NCBI GenBank assembly: GCA_963921825.1
Contig: OY997589.1
Location: 45,332,638 to 45,396,637 of the forward strand
DNA: 64,000 nucleotides
Origin: Erodium maritimum
Lineage: Eukaryota; Streptophyta; Magnoliopsida; Geraniales; Geraniaceae
Direction: 5' to 3'
In this document: one piece after another, positions 11,648 through 22,165 of the stretch
Layout: the number at the start of each line of letters is the position of its first letter
How positions within the stretch are numbered: position 1 is the stretch's first letter
Made by a program: the position numbers and the translations under genes
Notes under the pieces: model-generated
Database searches by the model: none
What the model was told of the DNA's origin: nothing
What the model saw: only the letters and a program-made list of their open reading frames with translations

Positions 11648-11859
11648 AGTATAAACGATACATTTTTTTGAAACGTTAAGATATGGATTATTATTTGAAA
11701 TTTGAGATAATACATCCTAGTGCATCCGGGATAATAAAACCGGACCACAATTGGACAAACACAGAACGGGCCTCCCGAGCTAACTAATGGGCTGCCCCGT
11801 TCGCTGACTTAGAAATATACTCGAGTTTGACATCCTCGAGAGTACTGAGAAGGGATCGT

Positions 11860-13196
11860 CAGTCATCAACTAATCGACCCAGCAGGGATAGGACCCGGTG
11901 GGCCCCTTGGATCAGGTGCACCAGGTATTAAGCATCACTCCGAATAAGGACTCAAGGAAGAGACTTTTCCTAAATCCATTGTAGGGCCTGCGATATTGCC
12001 ATAGCCTTCGCGAATTCAGGCTCTAATGTACCTAAACCCGTTCCACTCCTTCCGTCCAGAATTCCTCCTTTATCCATCCTGCAAATCCAACCCCATCCAA
12101 ACTGCCCTGAGTCGGAAAAAGTAGCCCCATCCACATTAATGGTCGACCATGTCGGAGGGGGTGGTGTCCATCCTATTTGTTTGCTTCAGTTCACGGTTGT
12201 CGGTTTTGCCCGGCCATTATGTGCTTCGATCCAACTAATTTGATTGCTTAGGACTGTAGCTTTGATGCTCTAAGGAGTTGAGGAAACATTGTCTCGGACC
12301 ACCCCATTTCGTGCCTTCCAGAGTTCCTATAGGGTCAATGCCACCCTGCTTTTTGCCTCCATGTCTAGCTGATCCAGCACCAAAGATAGCCAGTCATGTA
12401 ATGTAATGTGAGAATTTATAGGAACCTGTGTACGCAATAATTCCCATATGGCATGGGCAAATTGACAGTGGAGGAGAAGGTGTGAGGTGGTCTCCTGTTC
12501 GATCTAACAGACTGGATAGTAGATCGATATCGGGACGAACTTTCTGTAGAGTACCTAACAAAGCCCACCAAAGAAAGATTTTTATGCGGGGTTGAATATC
12601 CAAATCCCAGATACCCGTCCAAACCGTGGCCCCCGTAGATAAATGTCAACGACCATTTTCTCGGGATAGAGCTCTATAACCTTCTTTGACTGAGTAAACA
12701 CCTCGGATACTATATTTCCAGAACCATGTATCTTGGTGGTGGGGTATAGGTACCGGGACTTGTATGATGTCCTCCATTGTTCCAGGAGGGAAATTTTGGC
12801 GTAGTTTCGGTATGTCCCATTCCGTTACTTGTGTCGTAGCCAGATATGATGCCATCATATGTGGGGTAATGGAAGTGGGTAAGGGATGATCGGGTCGTTC
12901 CTCAGTAACCAAGTGGTACCTTCCACTAATGTTGAGCGGCGATCCCCAATGGTACGATGTAGACCCTGTTGAAGGAGAGCCTGAGTTGCCCGAACCCCCG
13001 TCCAAATCTGACTTGGATTATTTCCCACGCCTGCATTCAGAAAATCCCCTTTGGGATAGTAACGAGCTTTGAATACCCGGGCCACCAGGTTGTTTGGTTG
13101 AGTAAGGAAATTCCACCCCATTTGTTCCAGCATTTCTATATTCATGTCCCTCATGTCCCGAAAGCGCATTCCCCTGTCCTCTTTAGGTTTGCACAT
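11860..13196 (-). pseudogene. LINE A zf-RVT and RNase H tail
   Basis: Downstream of the RT come GMRFRDMRDMNIEMLEQMGW and ARVFKARYYPKGDFL (RT connection), then WKYSIRGVYSVKEGYRALS, the opening of the zf-RVT region. Near 12090-12180 the minus strand encodes STINVDGATFSDSGQFGWG, the first strand of LINE RNase H with its catalytic Asp. A GLGTLEPEFAKAMAI segment and further degraded sequence follow. Several stops interrupt it. The RNase H tail is characteristic of a subset of plant L1 elements and removes RNA template during second-strand synthesis. Confidence 0.8.
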
Positions 13197-13366
13197 CTTT
13201 TTCTAGTCCTGCCAGATAATCGGTTTTGTGCTTGGAGGGGTGCCCGTCCACTAGTACTTTGCTAGCGCGACATGTATTTGATTTACTGAGTCCCGGGCAA
13301 CATGAATACACTCATTGCGTAGATCGGCATTGCTTGTAGAATGGACCGGACCATTACCTCCTTTCC

Positions 13367-14240
13367 TTATGCTGATAACATCTGGCCATCCCATGAACCT
13401 ATCTTAGTCACAATTCGGTCACATAAGAATTGAAGGCTCTGGCCTTTCCGCCTTCCCAGCATATTCGGAACTCCTAGGTACATCGATGGTCGGGATATCT
13501 CTTGTATCCCTCGAATATTACAACATGTTTCACGGTCAGCATGTGATGTATTGGTGCTGAAGAAAATTGATGACTTTTCTTTGTTGACGACTTGTCCCGA
13601 CATTAATCCAAAAGAATGCAATATTTGGTGTACCTGTTCAGCCCCATTTTTATCTGCCCTGCAGAAAATGTAATAGTCATCTACGAAGAAAATGTGAGAT
13701 ATAACTAGGGTCCTTCTGGCCACAGAGACCGCGTGCAACGTCCCATCCCTTTCTGTTTGTGTCAACATGCGGGATAACCCCTCCATGCAAAAAAATAAAG
13801 AGATAAGAGGATAAGGGATCTCCCTGGCGAATCCCCCGGCCTGTAGTGAAAGGGGATGTGTTCTTACCGTCTGAACTGACTGTATACTGGATGGAGCGCA
13901 TACATGCTAATACCAACGATCTCCAGCCTGGACTAAAGCCGAAAGCTCGCATCATGGTTAATAGGAAAGACCATTCCACCCGATCGTAAGCCTTACTCAT
14001 ATCAAGTTTCAGGGCCATAAAACCCTTCGCACCTTGAGTCCGCCGTCTGAGTGAATGAATAATCTCGTAGGAGATGAAGATGTCGTCCGGTATTAGCCGT
14101 CCAGGAAAGAAAGCTCCTTGATTTGTGGAAATTATTGGGTCCGATAGCGGCTTAAGACGATTGGCGAGGACTTTGGACGGGATTCTGAAAATCACGTTAC
14201 AAAGAGCAATGGGTCGGAGGTCTGTAATTTTTCTGGCCAC
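13367..14240 (-). pseudogene. LINE A reverse transcriptase core
   Basis: The region shows LRPIALCNVIFRIPSKVLANRL, split here as LRPIALCNV and SKVLANRL, then KLDMSKAYDRVEW (first catalytic Asp), GIRQGDPLSSYLF and, in a second frame, ISHIFFVDDYYIF (the usual FADD box with Val for Ala but both Asp present). SGQVVNKEKSSIFFS and YLGVPNMLGRRKG after it are standard for plant L1 RTs. A frameshift between the RQGD and FVDD boxes and the lack of an open link to the endonuclease show a dead gene. The closest relative in the window is LINE C, with the same YLGVPNM and S-WDGKLLS blocks. Confidence 0.88.
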
Positions 14241-14853
14241 CGTTTTTTCGAGATCAGCACAAAAGTAGTCTGGTTGATATCGCTGTCAATATTCCCCGTT
14301 GCAACCGTTGTACGGACGAATTCAATCACCTCCGGGCGCAGGATATCCCGATAATGTTAGAAGAACTTCGGGTTGAGACCATCTGGTCCTAGAGATTTTG
14401 ACGGTCCCATATGGAATACTACTGTTTGAACCTCATCATCCGAGACCCGTGCCACCAGATCTGTACTTTGTTCCGGGGAGATCAAGGTAGGAACCGCCAT
14501 GGGGAGATCATAGTCTTCAATATCTCCAGTAGTAAGATCTGAGTGAAGTACTTCAGGATCATGTCACTCATACCCGCGTGCCATTGCACTTCCACACCCT
14601 CATCGTTAACTAGGGAATTTATCTTATTTATCCTCTGTCGCTTTGTGGCCGACCGCTGGAATAATTTTTTGTTCTTGTCCCCTTCATCTAGCTAGTGTTG
14701 TTTTGCGCGTTGACGCCAGATTTCCTCTTGTTTAGCCAGTGCTCGGTTATATAGTTTTTGTATTTCCAACTTGTGCTTGATGCCTTGCCTATCAGTACGA
14801 CCATTTAGTTCGGCCAATTTATGTTGGAGGTATCTGATTTGATTGATGTTGTC

Positions 14854-15798
14854 CTAGAACACCGTCTGCCCCCATGTGTCCAAAGAGGTCCCAATATCTT
14901 TGAGATGGTGTTTGATGTACCGATCACCCGGTTTACCCCACTCATTTTGGATCAGAATTCCACATTCCGGATGTTCCACCCAAGCGTTTTCAAATCTGAA
15001 TTGCCGGTGTCTCCATACAATAGTTTCCTTTTGGTGCTGGAGCAAAATGGGCATATGATCTGAGGTTGAGAACCCCAAATTTTGTAGCGATGCTCCACTA
15101 AATCGGCCCCCTTCTTGTGGCGACATAAAAGCTCTATCAAGTTGTATTTCCATACGGGATTCCGGATCCTGGCCCCTTGCCCAGGTGAACGGATAACCTT
15201 GTAATGATACTTCTTCCACCCCAATGTCTATAATGGCATTTCGTAGACATTGAATAAGGTCTAAAGGGTACACATTACCCCCCCCCCCCCCCCCTTTTTC
15301 TCGAAAGGCCTGAGGATGCCATTAAAATCACCCATTAGGATCCATGCCGAACCGTAGCAGGTCGCGCAGAAGGTTCCAAGTTCTATACCGATGCTCCCTA
15401 TTCGGTTCCCCATATATCCCGGTAAAGCGTATTGCTGGTTCCTGATCAACTCGAACAATTACATCAATGTGAGTCTGCTGTTCCGATAACACCTCAACCT
15501 TGCATTTGTCCGACCAAAGGAGTATTACACCTCCTTTGTTTGAACTCGAGAAAGAACCTTGTCCCACTGGTTGTATCCCCGTACCACCATGAAACCCCAA
15601 TGTTTTTCGGAGAATGGCTAATCGTGACCTGGAATTCCGAGACTCCACATGTCGTGTCTCTGTCAGAAAAACAATATCTGTCTTGAACCGACCCACCAAA
15701 TCCTTGAGTTGGCGGTGGTTGTGGTCTGTCCCCAGCCCACGACAATTCCAGGCAAGCAGCGTTGCCATGGTTTGTTCGAAAGTAATCAGTTGTTCCAC
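14854..15798 (-). pseudogene. LINE A endonuclease domain (EEP/APE type)
   Basis: The frame opens near 15765 with MATLLAWNCRGLG, the classic start of plant L1 endonucleases. LTETR (catalytic Glu), a WILMGDFNGIL block (catalytic Asp/Asn) and STSDHMPI (catalytic Asp-His) follow in the right order. The enzyme nicks genomic DNA to prime target-site reverse transcription. Motifs lie in two frames: the reading frame is lost at a run of 17 C at 15278-15294, where two glycine codons have expanded. The 5' ATG at 15796-15798 adds ten residues and is not needed by the domain. Confidence 0.85.
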
Positions 15799-16268
15799 TT
15801 ATAATCCGAAAACAACCAGAACCAAAAGGCACAAAAACAAACAGACGAAGCCAACAACACTAGCACGACATGACACACTGATTCCGATAAAGCGACATGA
15901 TTAAAAGGAAAAGAGGTGTAGTGTTGATATCTGAGATCAGTCGAGAAAAGTAGGCGGGACACTATGAGCGGTGGACGAAAAATCGGGCGAGACGATCGTT
16001 GAAGCCGTAGGGCACCGGGCTTTGAGACGGCGGGACACGGAAGACCAGTCAGCGTCAAAAGGGATTCGATACAAACTAGAGGACGATAGCAAAACGATTG
16101 GGGAGACATCGACGCGATGGGGGGTATGTGGCGGTCAGAGAAGATGTGAACCTTGTGACAGGAGCGCGGTGGCACACGTCGACCGCGGGGTGATCGGCGA
16201 CGACGAGAAATCAACCCTTGAGGGCTCGAGTAGAAACCCTAATGGTTCAGAGAGAGCTTTTCATTTTT

Positions 16269-16602
16269 AGTAAAACGATACTTATCGTATGTTTTTATCC
16301 ACTTTTAAACGCAATATAACTTTAACATGTGCACAAAACTTTGTACTTATTCAACCACACTAACCTAGAATTAAGATAGCATGAGAATTAAAACATCACA
16401 CATTAAATTACGCAATGCTGGCTAATAAAATATTTGATCATATATTACAAATGTAGGAGCTTAATATTAACTCCATGCATAATGATACAACCTCAAGAAA
16501 ATTCATCATTGAAGCATAACTTAATTTTTGACAGGTACGTTTGCATGCAACCTCTTTCTAGGGAAAACGTGCAAATATTATCGTTCTTCTATTCTTATTA
16601 GT
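16269..16602. other. Region downstream of the glycine-rich protein gene
   Basis: AT-rich sequence that should contain the 3' untranslated region of the minus-strand gene ending at 16603. I see no consensus AATAAA on the minus strand; an AATAAG is present near 16587-16592. The first bases are the right target duplication of LINE A. Confidence 0.4.
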
Positions 16603-17475
16603 TCAGTGACCACCCCCACCTCCAAAACCACCGCCTCCACCAAATCCTCCACCAGCTCCGAATCCTCCTCCACCGCCTCCACCACCAAACCCACCTCCAC
16701 CTCCTGCACCACCGCCAAGTCCTCCACCTAGTCCTCCACCAGCACCACCACCAAATCCTCCTCCTGCCCCTCCACCACCACCTAAGCCGCCTCCACCACC
16801 AAACCCACCTCCACCTCCACCTCCTGCACCACCGCCAAGTCCTCCTCCCATTCCTCCACCCGCACCACCACCAAATCCTCCTCCTGCTCCTCCACCACCA
16901 CCTAAGCCGCCTCCACCCCCGAGACCTCCGCCACCACCTACTCCGGCACCGCCTCCACCACCAAGACCGCCTCCTCCACCAAGACCACCTCCTCCACCAA
17001 GACCACCTCCGGCCCCGCCACCCAGTCCACTACCATGCCCTCCTCCTAAGCCACCTCCAGCACCACCGCCATGTCCTCCTCCTAAGCCGCCACCGCCACC
17101 AAGACCTCCACCACCTCCTCCACCAAGACCTCCAGCTCCTCCTCCACCAAGGCCTCCACCTCCTCCAGCTCCTCCGCCTAGTCCACCTCCAGCGCCTCCG
17201 CCTAAACCACCGCCACCTCCCAAACCGCCGCCACCTCCAGCACCTCCGCCTAAACCACCGCCACCACCAATGCCTCCTCCTCCGATTCCAGGACCCCTGC
17301 CGAACCTTCCATGCCTAAAGCCCTTTTTATAAATGCCACGGCCTAGACCTCCTCCTCGGAACAACTTTTTCTCGTCGTCAAGTCCACCATGATCAGCCAC
17401 CGCAACCAGAACACACAAAATAGCAACCAGGACACAAGAATAAAAACCAACGCCTCTCATTGTTATGTTAATCAA
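16603..17475 (-). CDS. Glycine-rich secreted structural protein
   Basis: An intact 290-residue frame. Residues 1-27 form a secretion signal: MINITMRGVGF, a hydrophobic core YSCVLVAILCVLVAVA, and a likely cut before DHGG. Residues about 28-65 are charged and basic (DDEKKLFRGGGLGRGIYKKG), and the rest is GGGLGGG/GGGAGGG/GGGFGGG repeat ending GGGGGH. This is the layout of class I plant glycine-rich proteins, which are usually exported to the cell wall. A 120-base (40-residue) unit is duplicated in tandem near 16690-16930. A TATA box lies 52 bases upstream of the ATG. A downstream Met at residue 6 could also start the protein and would keep the signal. Function beyond a structural wall role is inference. 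Confidence 0.85.
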   Translation of the reverse strand: MINITMRGVGFYSCVLVAILCVLVAVADHGGLDDEKKLFRGGGLGRGIYKKGFRHGRFGRGPGIGGGGIGGGGGLGGGAGGGGGLGGGGGLGGGAGGGLGGGAGGGGGLGGGGAGGLGGGGGGGLGGGGGLGGGHGGGAGGGLGGGHGSGLGGGAGGGLGGGGGLGGGGGLGGGGGAGVGGGGGLGGGGGLGGGGGAGGGFGGGAGGGMGGGLGGGAGGGGGGGFGGGGGLGGGGGAGGGFGGGAGGGLGGGLGGGAGGGGGFGGGGGGGGFGAGGGFGGGGGFGGGGGH

Positions 17476-17526
17476 TGCTACAGATATAGAGGAAGCTTAT
17501 AATAAATAATGGCTGTATACACCACT

Positions 17527-17538
17527 CTATATATATAG
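17527..17538 (-). promoter_or_regulatory. TATA box of the glycine-rich protein gene
   Basis: CTATATATATAG lies about 52 bases upstream of the ATG (17475) on the minus strand. With the usual spacing of about 30 bases, transcription would start near 17500, leaving a short leader of about 25 bases. Confidence 0.65.
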
Positions 17539-17929
17539 TTCACAGTTTGGACTAGAATAGTGCATGATAAAAGCCCAACTGTTCGCACTTCCATCAGTAA
17601 TGAGTCTCAACTGCCGTTAATTAATTTCTTCCAACTGTTCTCTCCCATCTACAACTTGAGCCCTAAGATTTATAATATCACTAGGCCATTTATTTATATG
17701 TTTTCATTATATATTTGGGTTCACCATCCACAAAACAATTCTTTAGTTCTACATTTTACTTATCCAAAATTGTCAACTTTTTAACTGGGGTCGTATAACA
17801 TCATTTAATGTGATCACAATTAATATCAATTAATGGATCAACCAAACCAATGTCCTGGCGTCCCTACATGTCTTCAATACAATACGTAAAGCTTTGGACC
17901 AACCACGTCGTATGTATCGTAGCACGCGC
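17539..17929. other. Upstream region of the glycine-rich protein gene
   Basis: AT-rich promoter-side DNA with no other gene recognised. GCACGCGC at 17922-17929 is the left target duplication of the hAT-like element. Confidence 0.45.
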
Positions 17930-18825
17930 TAGGGGTGTGCACCTTATCCGTGGATCCGGACCCGACCGACGATCCGACCGACCCGAGACCCGTTTTTGTG
18001 TCACCCGCATGTTTTCGGATCAGTCGCGGGTCAGAAATAACCAAATCCGAACTAATTTGGTCGGATGTCGGATGTGTACCAGATGATCCGTGGATCATCC
18101 GATCCGACCGTGTACAACCCAAATCATGTTGTGTACAATAAGTCCAACATCATAAGGCCCTTTAATTCAGCCTCAATCCAAACTTAAATACCAACCACAT
18201 GATAAAATCATTACCATACCTTACACGTGGACTCTTCTTAACCATATCTTTACTTATCTGCCACTATCCTTATCACAAACTATCATCCTCTCCAGAGAAG
18301 CTTCTCGTTCCTGTATCCAAGCGAGCTCATACCCTCCACAGTCTATCACAATTTCGATGTCCTGTAGCTTCTCCGGAGTCCTGTAGCAGCAAATCAGCTT
18401 CTCCAGCGTTGAGTTCTCCTATCTTCTCCGACGTCAATTTCGAGAAAGACAAAGAAATGGCCAAGTCTTCATCGATAAAGGCTCTCAAACGGTGGTGCGT
18501 CACCTCAAAATTCACAACAAGGCTTCGTATGGGGCGTCTCGCGTCTCAGTGTGATATGAATTCTTGGGAAGTCGAGAGAAAAATAAGCGTTGAGGCTTGA
18601 GAAGAAGCAGGTAGAGGCTAAGGTTTGAGGATGTTGAGGGTTCGTATCTATAGTCGCGGATTGTCAGTTTTGGATCCGAACCGGCCGAAAATTCGTTCGG
18701 ACGGATCTGTAACTAAAAATGGATTTGACGGGCGGATTTCAAGCTTGATGTATCCGATCCGAAAATCATCGGGTGGGTCTACATATGTGCGGGTCGGGCC
18801 GGATACCCGACCGTACACACCCCTA
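17930..18825. mobile_element. Non-autonomous hAT-like element, 896 bp
   Basis: Terminal inverted repeats TAGGGGTGTGCA and TACACACCCCTA bound the element. The flanking 8-mers GCACGCGC (17922-17929) and GCGCGCGC (18826-18833) match at seven of eight positions, as for hAT target duplications. Both subterminal regions are packed with GATCCG/CGGATC and GACCCG motifs, a usual sign of transposase binding sites. No transposase is encoded. The central 500 bases look unlike the ends (see the next entry). Confidence 0.8.
18199..18600 (+). other. Gene-like cargo inside the hAT-like element
   Basis: A 133-codon open frame covers a pyrimidine-rich stretch resembling a leader, then a serine-rich segment and a basic segment starting MAKSSSIKALKRWC. 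No domain is recognised. It may be captured host sequence (5' leader and first exon) or the remnant of the element's own transposase gene. The sequence alone does not show that it is expressed. Confidence 0.3.
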
Positions 18826-19018
18826 GCGCGCGCATCATGCAACGCGATGATGTGGTATATGGTTCGAATCACGTACGATGTAGCGTATGTGGTTTGCGAA
18901 CCACGCACCATATCATAACAATGAGTGGGGTGTGGTGCGACGCACGCACCATAAATCTGGTGCGTGCTGTGTGGGTCGCATGATTTGCGGACATGTGGCC
19001 CTCAAACGGTAAAAAATC

Positions 19019-19038
19019 GGACCGTTTGATAATGGTCC
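19019..19038. promoter_or_regulatory. Conserved hairpin upstream of promoter, Harbinger 1
   Basis: GGACCGTT...AATGGTCC forms an inverted repeat with one mismatch about 65 bases before the TATA box CCTATAAATG. Equivalent hairpins occur in the other two copies at 21986-22012 and 38493-38513. Confidence 0.65.
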
Positions 19039-19336
19039 AATTCAACGGTAATTTATTTTAATTAAAAAAAAAATTAGTACAAAAAAATATTTTCTCTCTT
19101 CCTATAAATGCCCTTTCCTCATTCATCCAACACACACCACTTCTCTCAAAATTATCTCAACTTTCACTCTAAAATTTATCCACTTCATCCCTACAAAATC
19201 CGATTAAAAATGTCCGACGATTCGTCCTAACCGGCAACCTCACCGGAACAACAAGAGTATGTACCGGACGACGTCAATCCGGCTCCTGATCTCAACATAC
19301 CTCAAGAACCAAGCTTGCAACAATATTGAAATTAAT

Positions 19337-19620
19337 CAAATCAAACAAATAAATCAAACTGATTTGTTCTGATTTGATTTAATTTGATTACGATATTTAA
19401 TTATGATATTATATAATATTAGTTTCCTTATAATAGTCTTGTAATCTCCTATAAATAGGACTAGTGATTCTTTAATAAAATCATCTAAGCATTTTAATTT
19501 ATATTATACAAACACATGTTCCACCCTACCGGTATTTAGAACGAGCAAGTTCTCCATCAATTTATGCAACGATGGATCGCCGGTACTTCGAATAATTTCT
19601 TGTCTTTAATTAATTTTGAT
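19337..19620. repeat. Possible small LTR-like insert (uncertain)
   Basis: The segment contains inverted AAATCAAACTGATTTG repeats, then CTCCTATAAATAGGACTAG, a TATA-like promoter block like that of small copia LTRs, and AATAAA. Clear ends and a target duplication were not found, so this could equally be intron sequence of the Harbinger gene. Confidence 0.25.
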
Positions 19621-19636
19621 TGCTTAATTTTTTTAT

Positions 19637-20099
19637 GGGATAAATCCACCTCAGTACCCTAAATCTTTCATATTTCATTTAGAGTACCCTAATTCTTTTT
19701 TATCTCACCTCGGTACCCTAAACTTTCATTAATTCATTTAGAGTACCCTAAATCATTTTTGTATCGCCTCGGTACCCTAAACTTTCATTAATTCCATTTT
19801 AGTACCCACCGTTAACTTTACATATGATTTTCCATCCAAAAAACGTAAAATGACCATACTACCCCTCACCAACAACCAAAATTATGGTAGAGTTACCGGT
19901 GGGTACTAAACTGAAATTAATGAAAGTTTAGGGTACTAAAATGAAATTAATAAAAGTTTAGGGTATCGAGGTGACACAAAAAATATTTAGTGTACTCTAA
20001 ATGAAATATGAAAGATTTAGGGTACTGAGGTGACACAAAAAAGATTTAGATACTCTAAATGAAATATGAAAGATTTAGGCGACTGAAGTGGAATTATCC
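19637..20099. mobile_element. MULE-type inverted-repeat element (MITE size)
   Basis: The ends GGGATAAATCCACCTCAGT and CTGAAGTGGAATTATCC pair as inverted repeats, and the pairing extends about 200 bases on each side. Flanks are T-rich 9-mers TTTTTTTAT and TTTTTTTTT (eight of nine equal), consistent with Mutator-type 9-bp duplications. The ends match the larger element at 23721-25123. It is non-coding and inserted within Harbinger 1. Confidence 0.75.
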
Positions 20100-21985
20100 T
20101 TTTTTTTTAAGTATGTTAATTAATCTTTATTATGTATGATGATTAATCTTTTGATTACATTAATTTTTTATTATGTCTGTTTAATCACTCTTTTCATTAA
20201 TTAATTATTTTAGTTACAAATGTTATTTTTTAATTAATCTTTTCATTATTTAAAAAAAATATTACCATTTTCGTCTTAGGTCCACCACAACAACCAGACA
20301 AATCATCAACTGTGTAATTTCGATCGACAACTTTCAGTTACAAAACCCCGCCGTACAACCCCAATATCAACTACCACGGGTACCCCCGGAATACTGCGTA
20401 CGACCAACAACACGTCGGTGGCAGCAGCAGGACCTGAATGTCCTCCACATCGTCCTTTATTGGGCCGAGACGACCGACAAAGCCGACTATAGAGAAGCGG
20501 ACCAAATGGCCCCTCGAGATAGAAAAGCTCCTTATCAAAGCGTGGCAACGCACAACCAAAGACCGCGTCAACGGAAACTCTCAGGAAGGCACCACATTCT
20601 GGGGTACGGTGACGAAAAGGTTCGTTAAAGACATGAAGTTCAAGCATGAAGAATTGAAGTGGCAATCCGCCATTGGAACCGACAAGCTCCTCAAGTGCGG
20701 AGGTGGATCACCCTCATGAGGAATGAGAAAGAGATTAAGTCCCATAATGATTGGGACGAAACAAAGTATACGGAGGTCGTACAAGAAATCTATCGAGTAG
20801 GGTGCCGGGAGATCGAACCGAAGACATCCAACCTCTTTCATTGGATTGAGCCATTGGAGAACGATGAGAAGTTCTAGACAGATGAAGGCACGATCGGGGT
20901 GATGCGACAACGCCTGAACGAGGCCGGTAGCTACAGTAGTACCCCACCCACTTCAATTCCCATCTATTATGACAATTTCACACCTCTTGGTGATGATTCT
21001 CAACCTGAAGAGGAATTCAACAATCAGCTCAAGGAGCAAAGTTCCCCATTGTCCCCAATTGGACCAAGTGCCCCAATTTCCACTCCGCGTGTGCAAGAGC
21101 GCCCAATTGAAAACAAGGTCACGAAGAGGAAGAGGAAGGGGAAGGGGGTCATAGAGAAAGCAACTATCATCACCCAAATAGACAACGCACGGTGTGATAA
21201 GGCTAAGCTTGTGTGTGACCTCGACCAGAAAATACTTCAATACTTCATGAAAATTGAAGAATTGGAGAACGTGGACGTGGAAGAGTTGACCGAAGAGCAA
21301 TAGGTCTTCCACGCGAAAAAGAAGTCTTTCTTCACCGCAGAACTTGACAAACTCCAAAAACAAATTGACGACCTCCAGAAGTAAAATTGTAACAATTTTC
21401 GGAACGAATAAATATTTTATTTAGTTTTTATTGATTTTTTTTTAAAATTACACGTTCATGTTTAATTTGTATTTTAGTTAATTAAGTACTTAATAAATTA
21501 ATTTTATCAATTTTATTTAGTACTTGCTGTTTTAAATATGAATTTAATAAATTCAAAAACAGCATAATTAATTATCCAGTCATCATCCACTCAACACCTC
21601 TACAAACTATGATCCTCATACATGATCCTCACAATATGGTGCTCTGTCAAATTCAGGGGTTCACCTCCAAAAACCATCCTAGTCACCACACGATCCTCAC
21701 TACATGATCCGCACACATGATCCCCCCAATGTACATACTCTTAGAGTATATGGAATGAGCATATCAGGTTTCGATTCGAGATTCGCAAATCGCAATTTAG
21801 TGAGTCACAAATCGAGACTCGCACGGTGTGGTGTATGAGTCACGATTCGCGACTCACAACTCACTAAATCACGGTTCGCGATTTGGGGACCAAACTACAA
21901 CTCACATTTGTGGGTTGTTGATGTGCGTTCGCAAGACGGACACAGACCAATCTGGCGATGACACGTGGCAAGATAGAGGAAAAAA

Positions 21986-22012
21986 ATCGGACCGATGCCC
22001 CGACGGTCCGAT
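21986..22012. promoter_or_regulatory. Conserved hairpin upstream of promoter, Harbinger 3
   Basis: ATCGGACCG and CGGTCCGAT form a perfect nine-pair stem about 61 bases before the TATA box CACCTATAAATACC. Confidence 0.7.
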
Positions 22013-22165
22013 AACGGTAATATTTTTTTATTAGGGTAAATACGAATTAAACTTAAAATTAATTTTTAACCACCTATAAATACCGAAATCCCATTTGTCA
22101 AACCACCAACATTTTTCTCAACTCTCACTCTCAAATTATCCACTTTCTCTCTTAAAAATTCGATC

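Larger units (their letters stand above)
11662..16268 (-). mobile_element. LINE A (L1 type), bounded by target duplications, no ORF1
   Basis: This is a minus-strand non-LTR element carrying, in order from its 5' end at 16268, a 470-base leader, endonuclease, reverse transcriptase, zf-RVT and RNase H, ending in a short A run seen as T at 11663-11669. AGTATAAACGATAC (11648-11661) and AGTAAAACGATAC (16269-16281) flank it and differ by one base, so both ends appear intact. Plant L1 elements normally carry a CCHC-type ORF1 before the endonuclease; none is visible here. ORF2 is split over several frames, so the copy is dead. It lies about 335 bases beyond the stop codon of the glycine-rich protein gene. 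Confidence 0.85.
19210..21384 (+). pseudogene. Harbinger Myb/trihelix-like protein gene, copy 1
   Basis: PIF/Harbinger elements encode, besides the transposase, a Myb/SANT-like DNA-binding partner that helps move the transposase to element ends. Exon 1 starts at 19210 (MSDDSS) but meets a stop at once. After an AT-rich intron-like stretch the main part runs from about 20285. KRTKWPLEIEKLLIKAWQRT matches the start of the Myb/trihelix fold, followed by TTFWGTVTKRF. Further on come NLFHWIEPLENDEKF, a basic KRKRKGKG nuclear signal and a coiled-coil tail ending at 21384. Stops and frameshifts make it non-functional. Confidence 0.72.
18834..21740 (+). mobile_element. PIF/Harbinger element 1, Myb-like gene only
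   Basis: The right end is secure: the sequence finishes ...GTACATACTC and is followed by TTA and then GAGTATATGG, the start of the next element. The repeats (GAGTAT-) and the 3-bp TTA target are typical of PIF/Harbinger. The left end is not resolved, and the hAT-like element may lie inside the left subterminal region. From the left it holds GATTCGC-like subterminal repeats, a hairpin at 19019-19038, a TATA box at 19103-19109, a first exon and a Myb-like gene. No transposase is present. A MULE-type element is nested at 19637-20099. Confidence 0.7.

Noticed and set aside
16528-16731. Serine/threonine-rich plus-strand frame
   Set aside because: It is the antisense shadow of the glycine-rich protein gene.
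16690-16930. CRISPR-like or satellite repeat array
   Set aside because: The repetition is codon-phased glycine coding sequence within an intact frame. There are no spacers, and the context is a plant nuclear gene.
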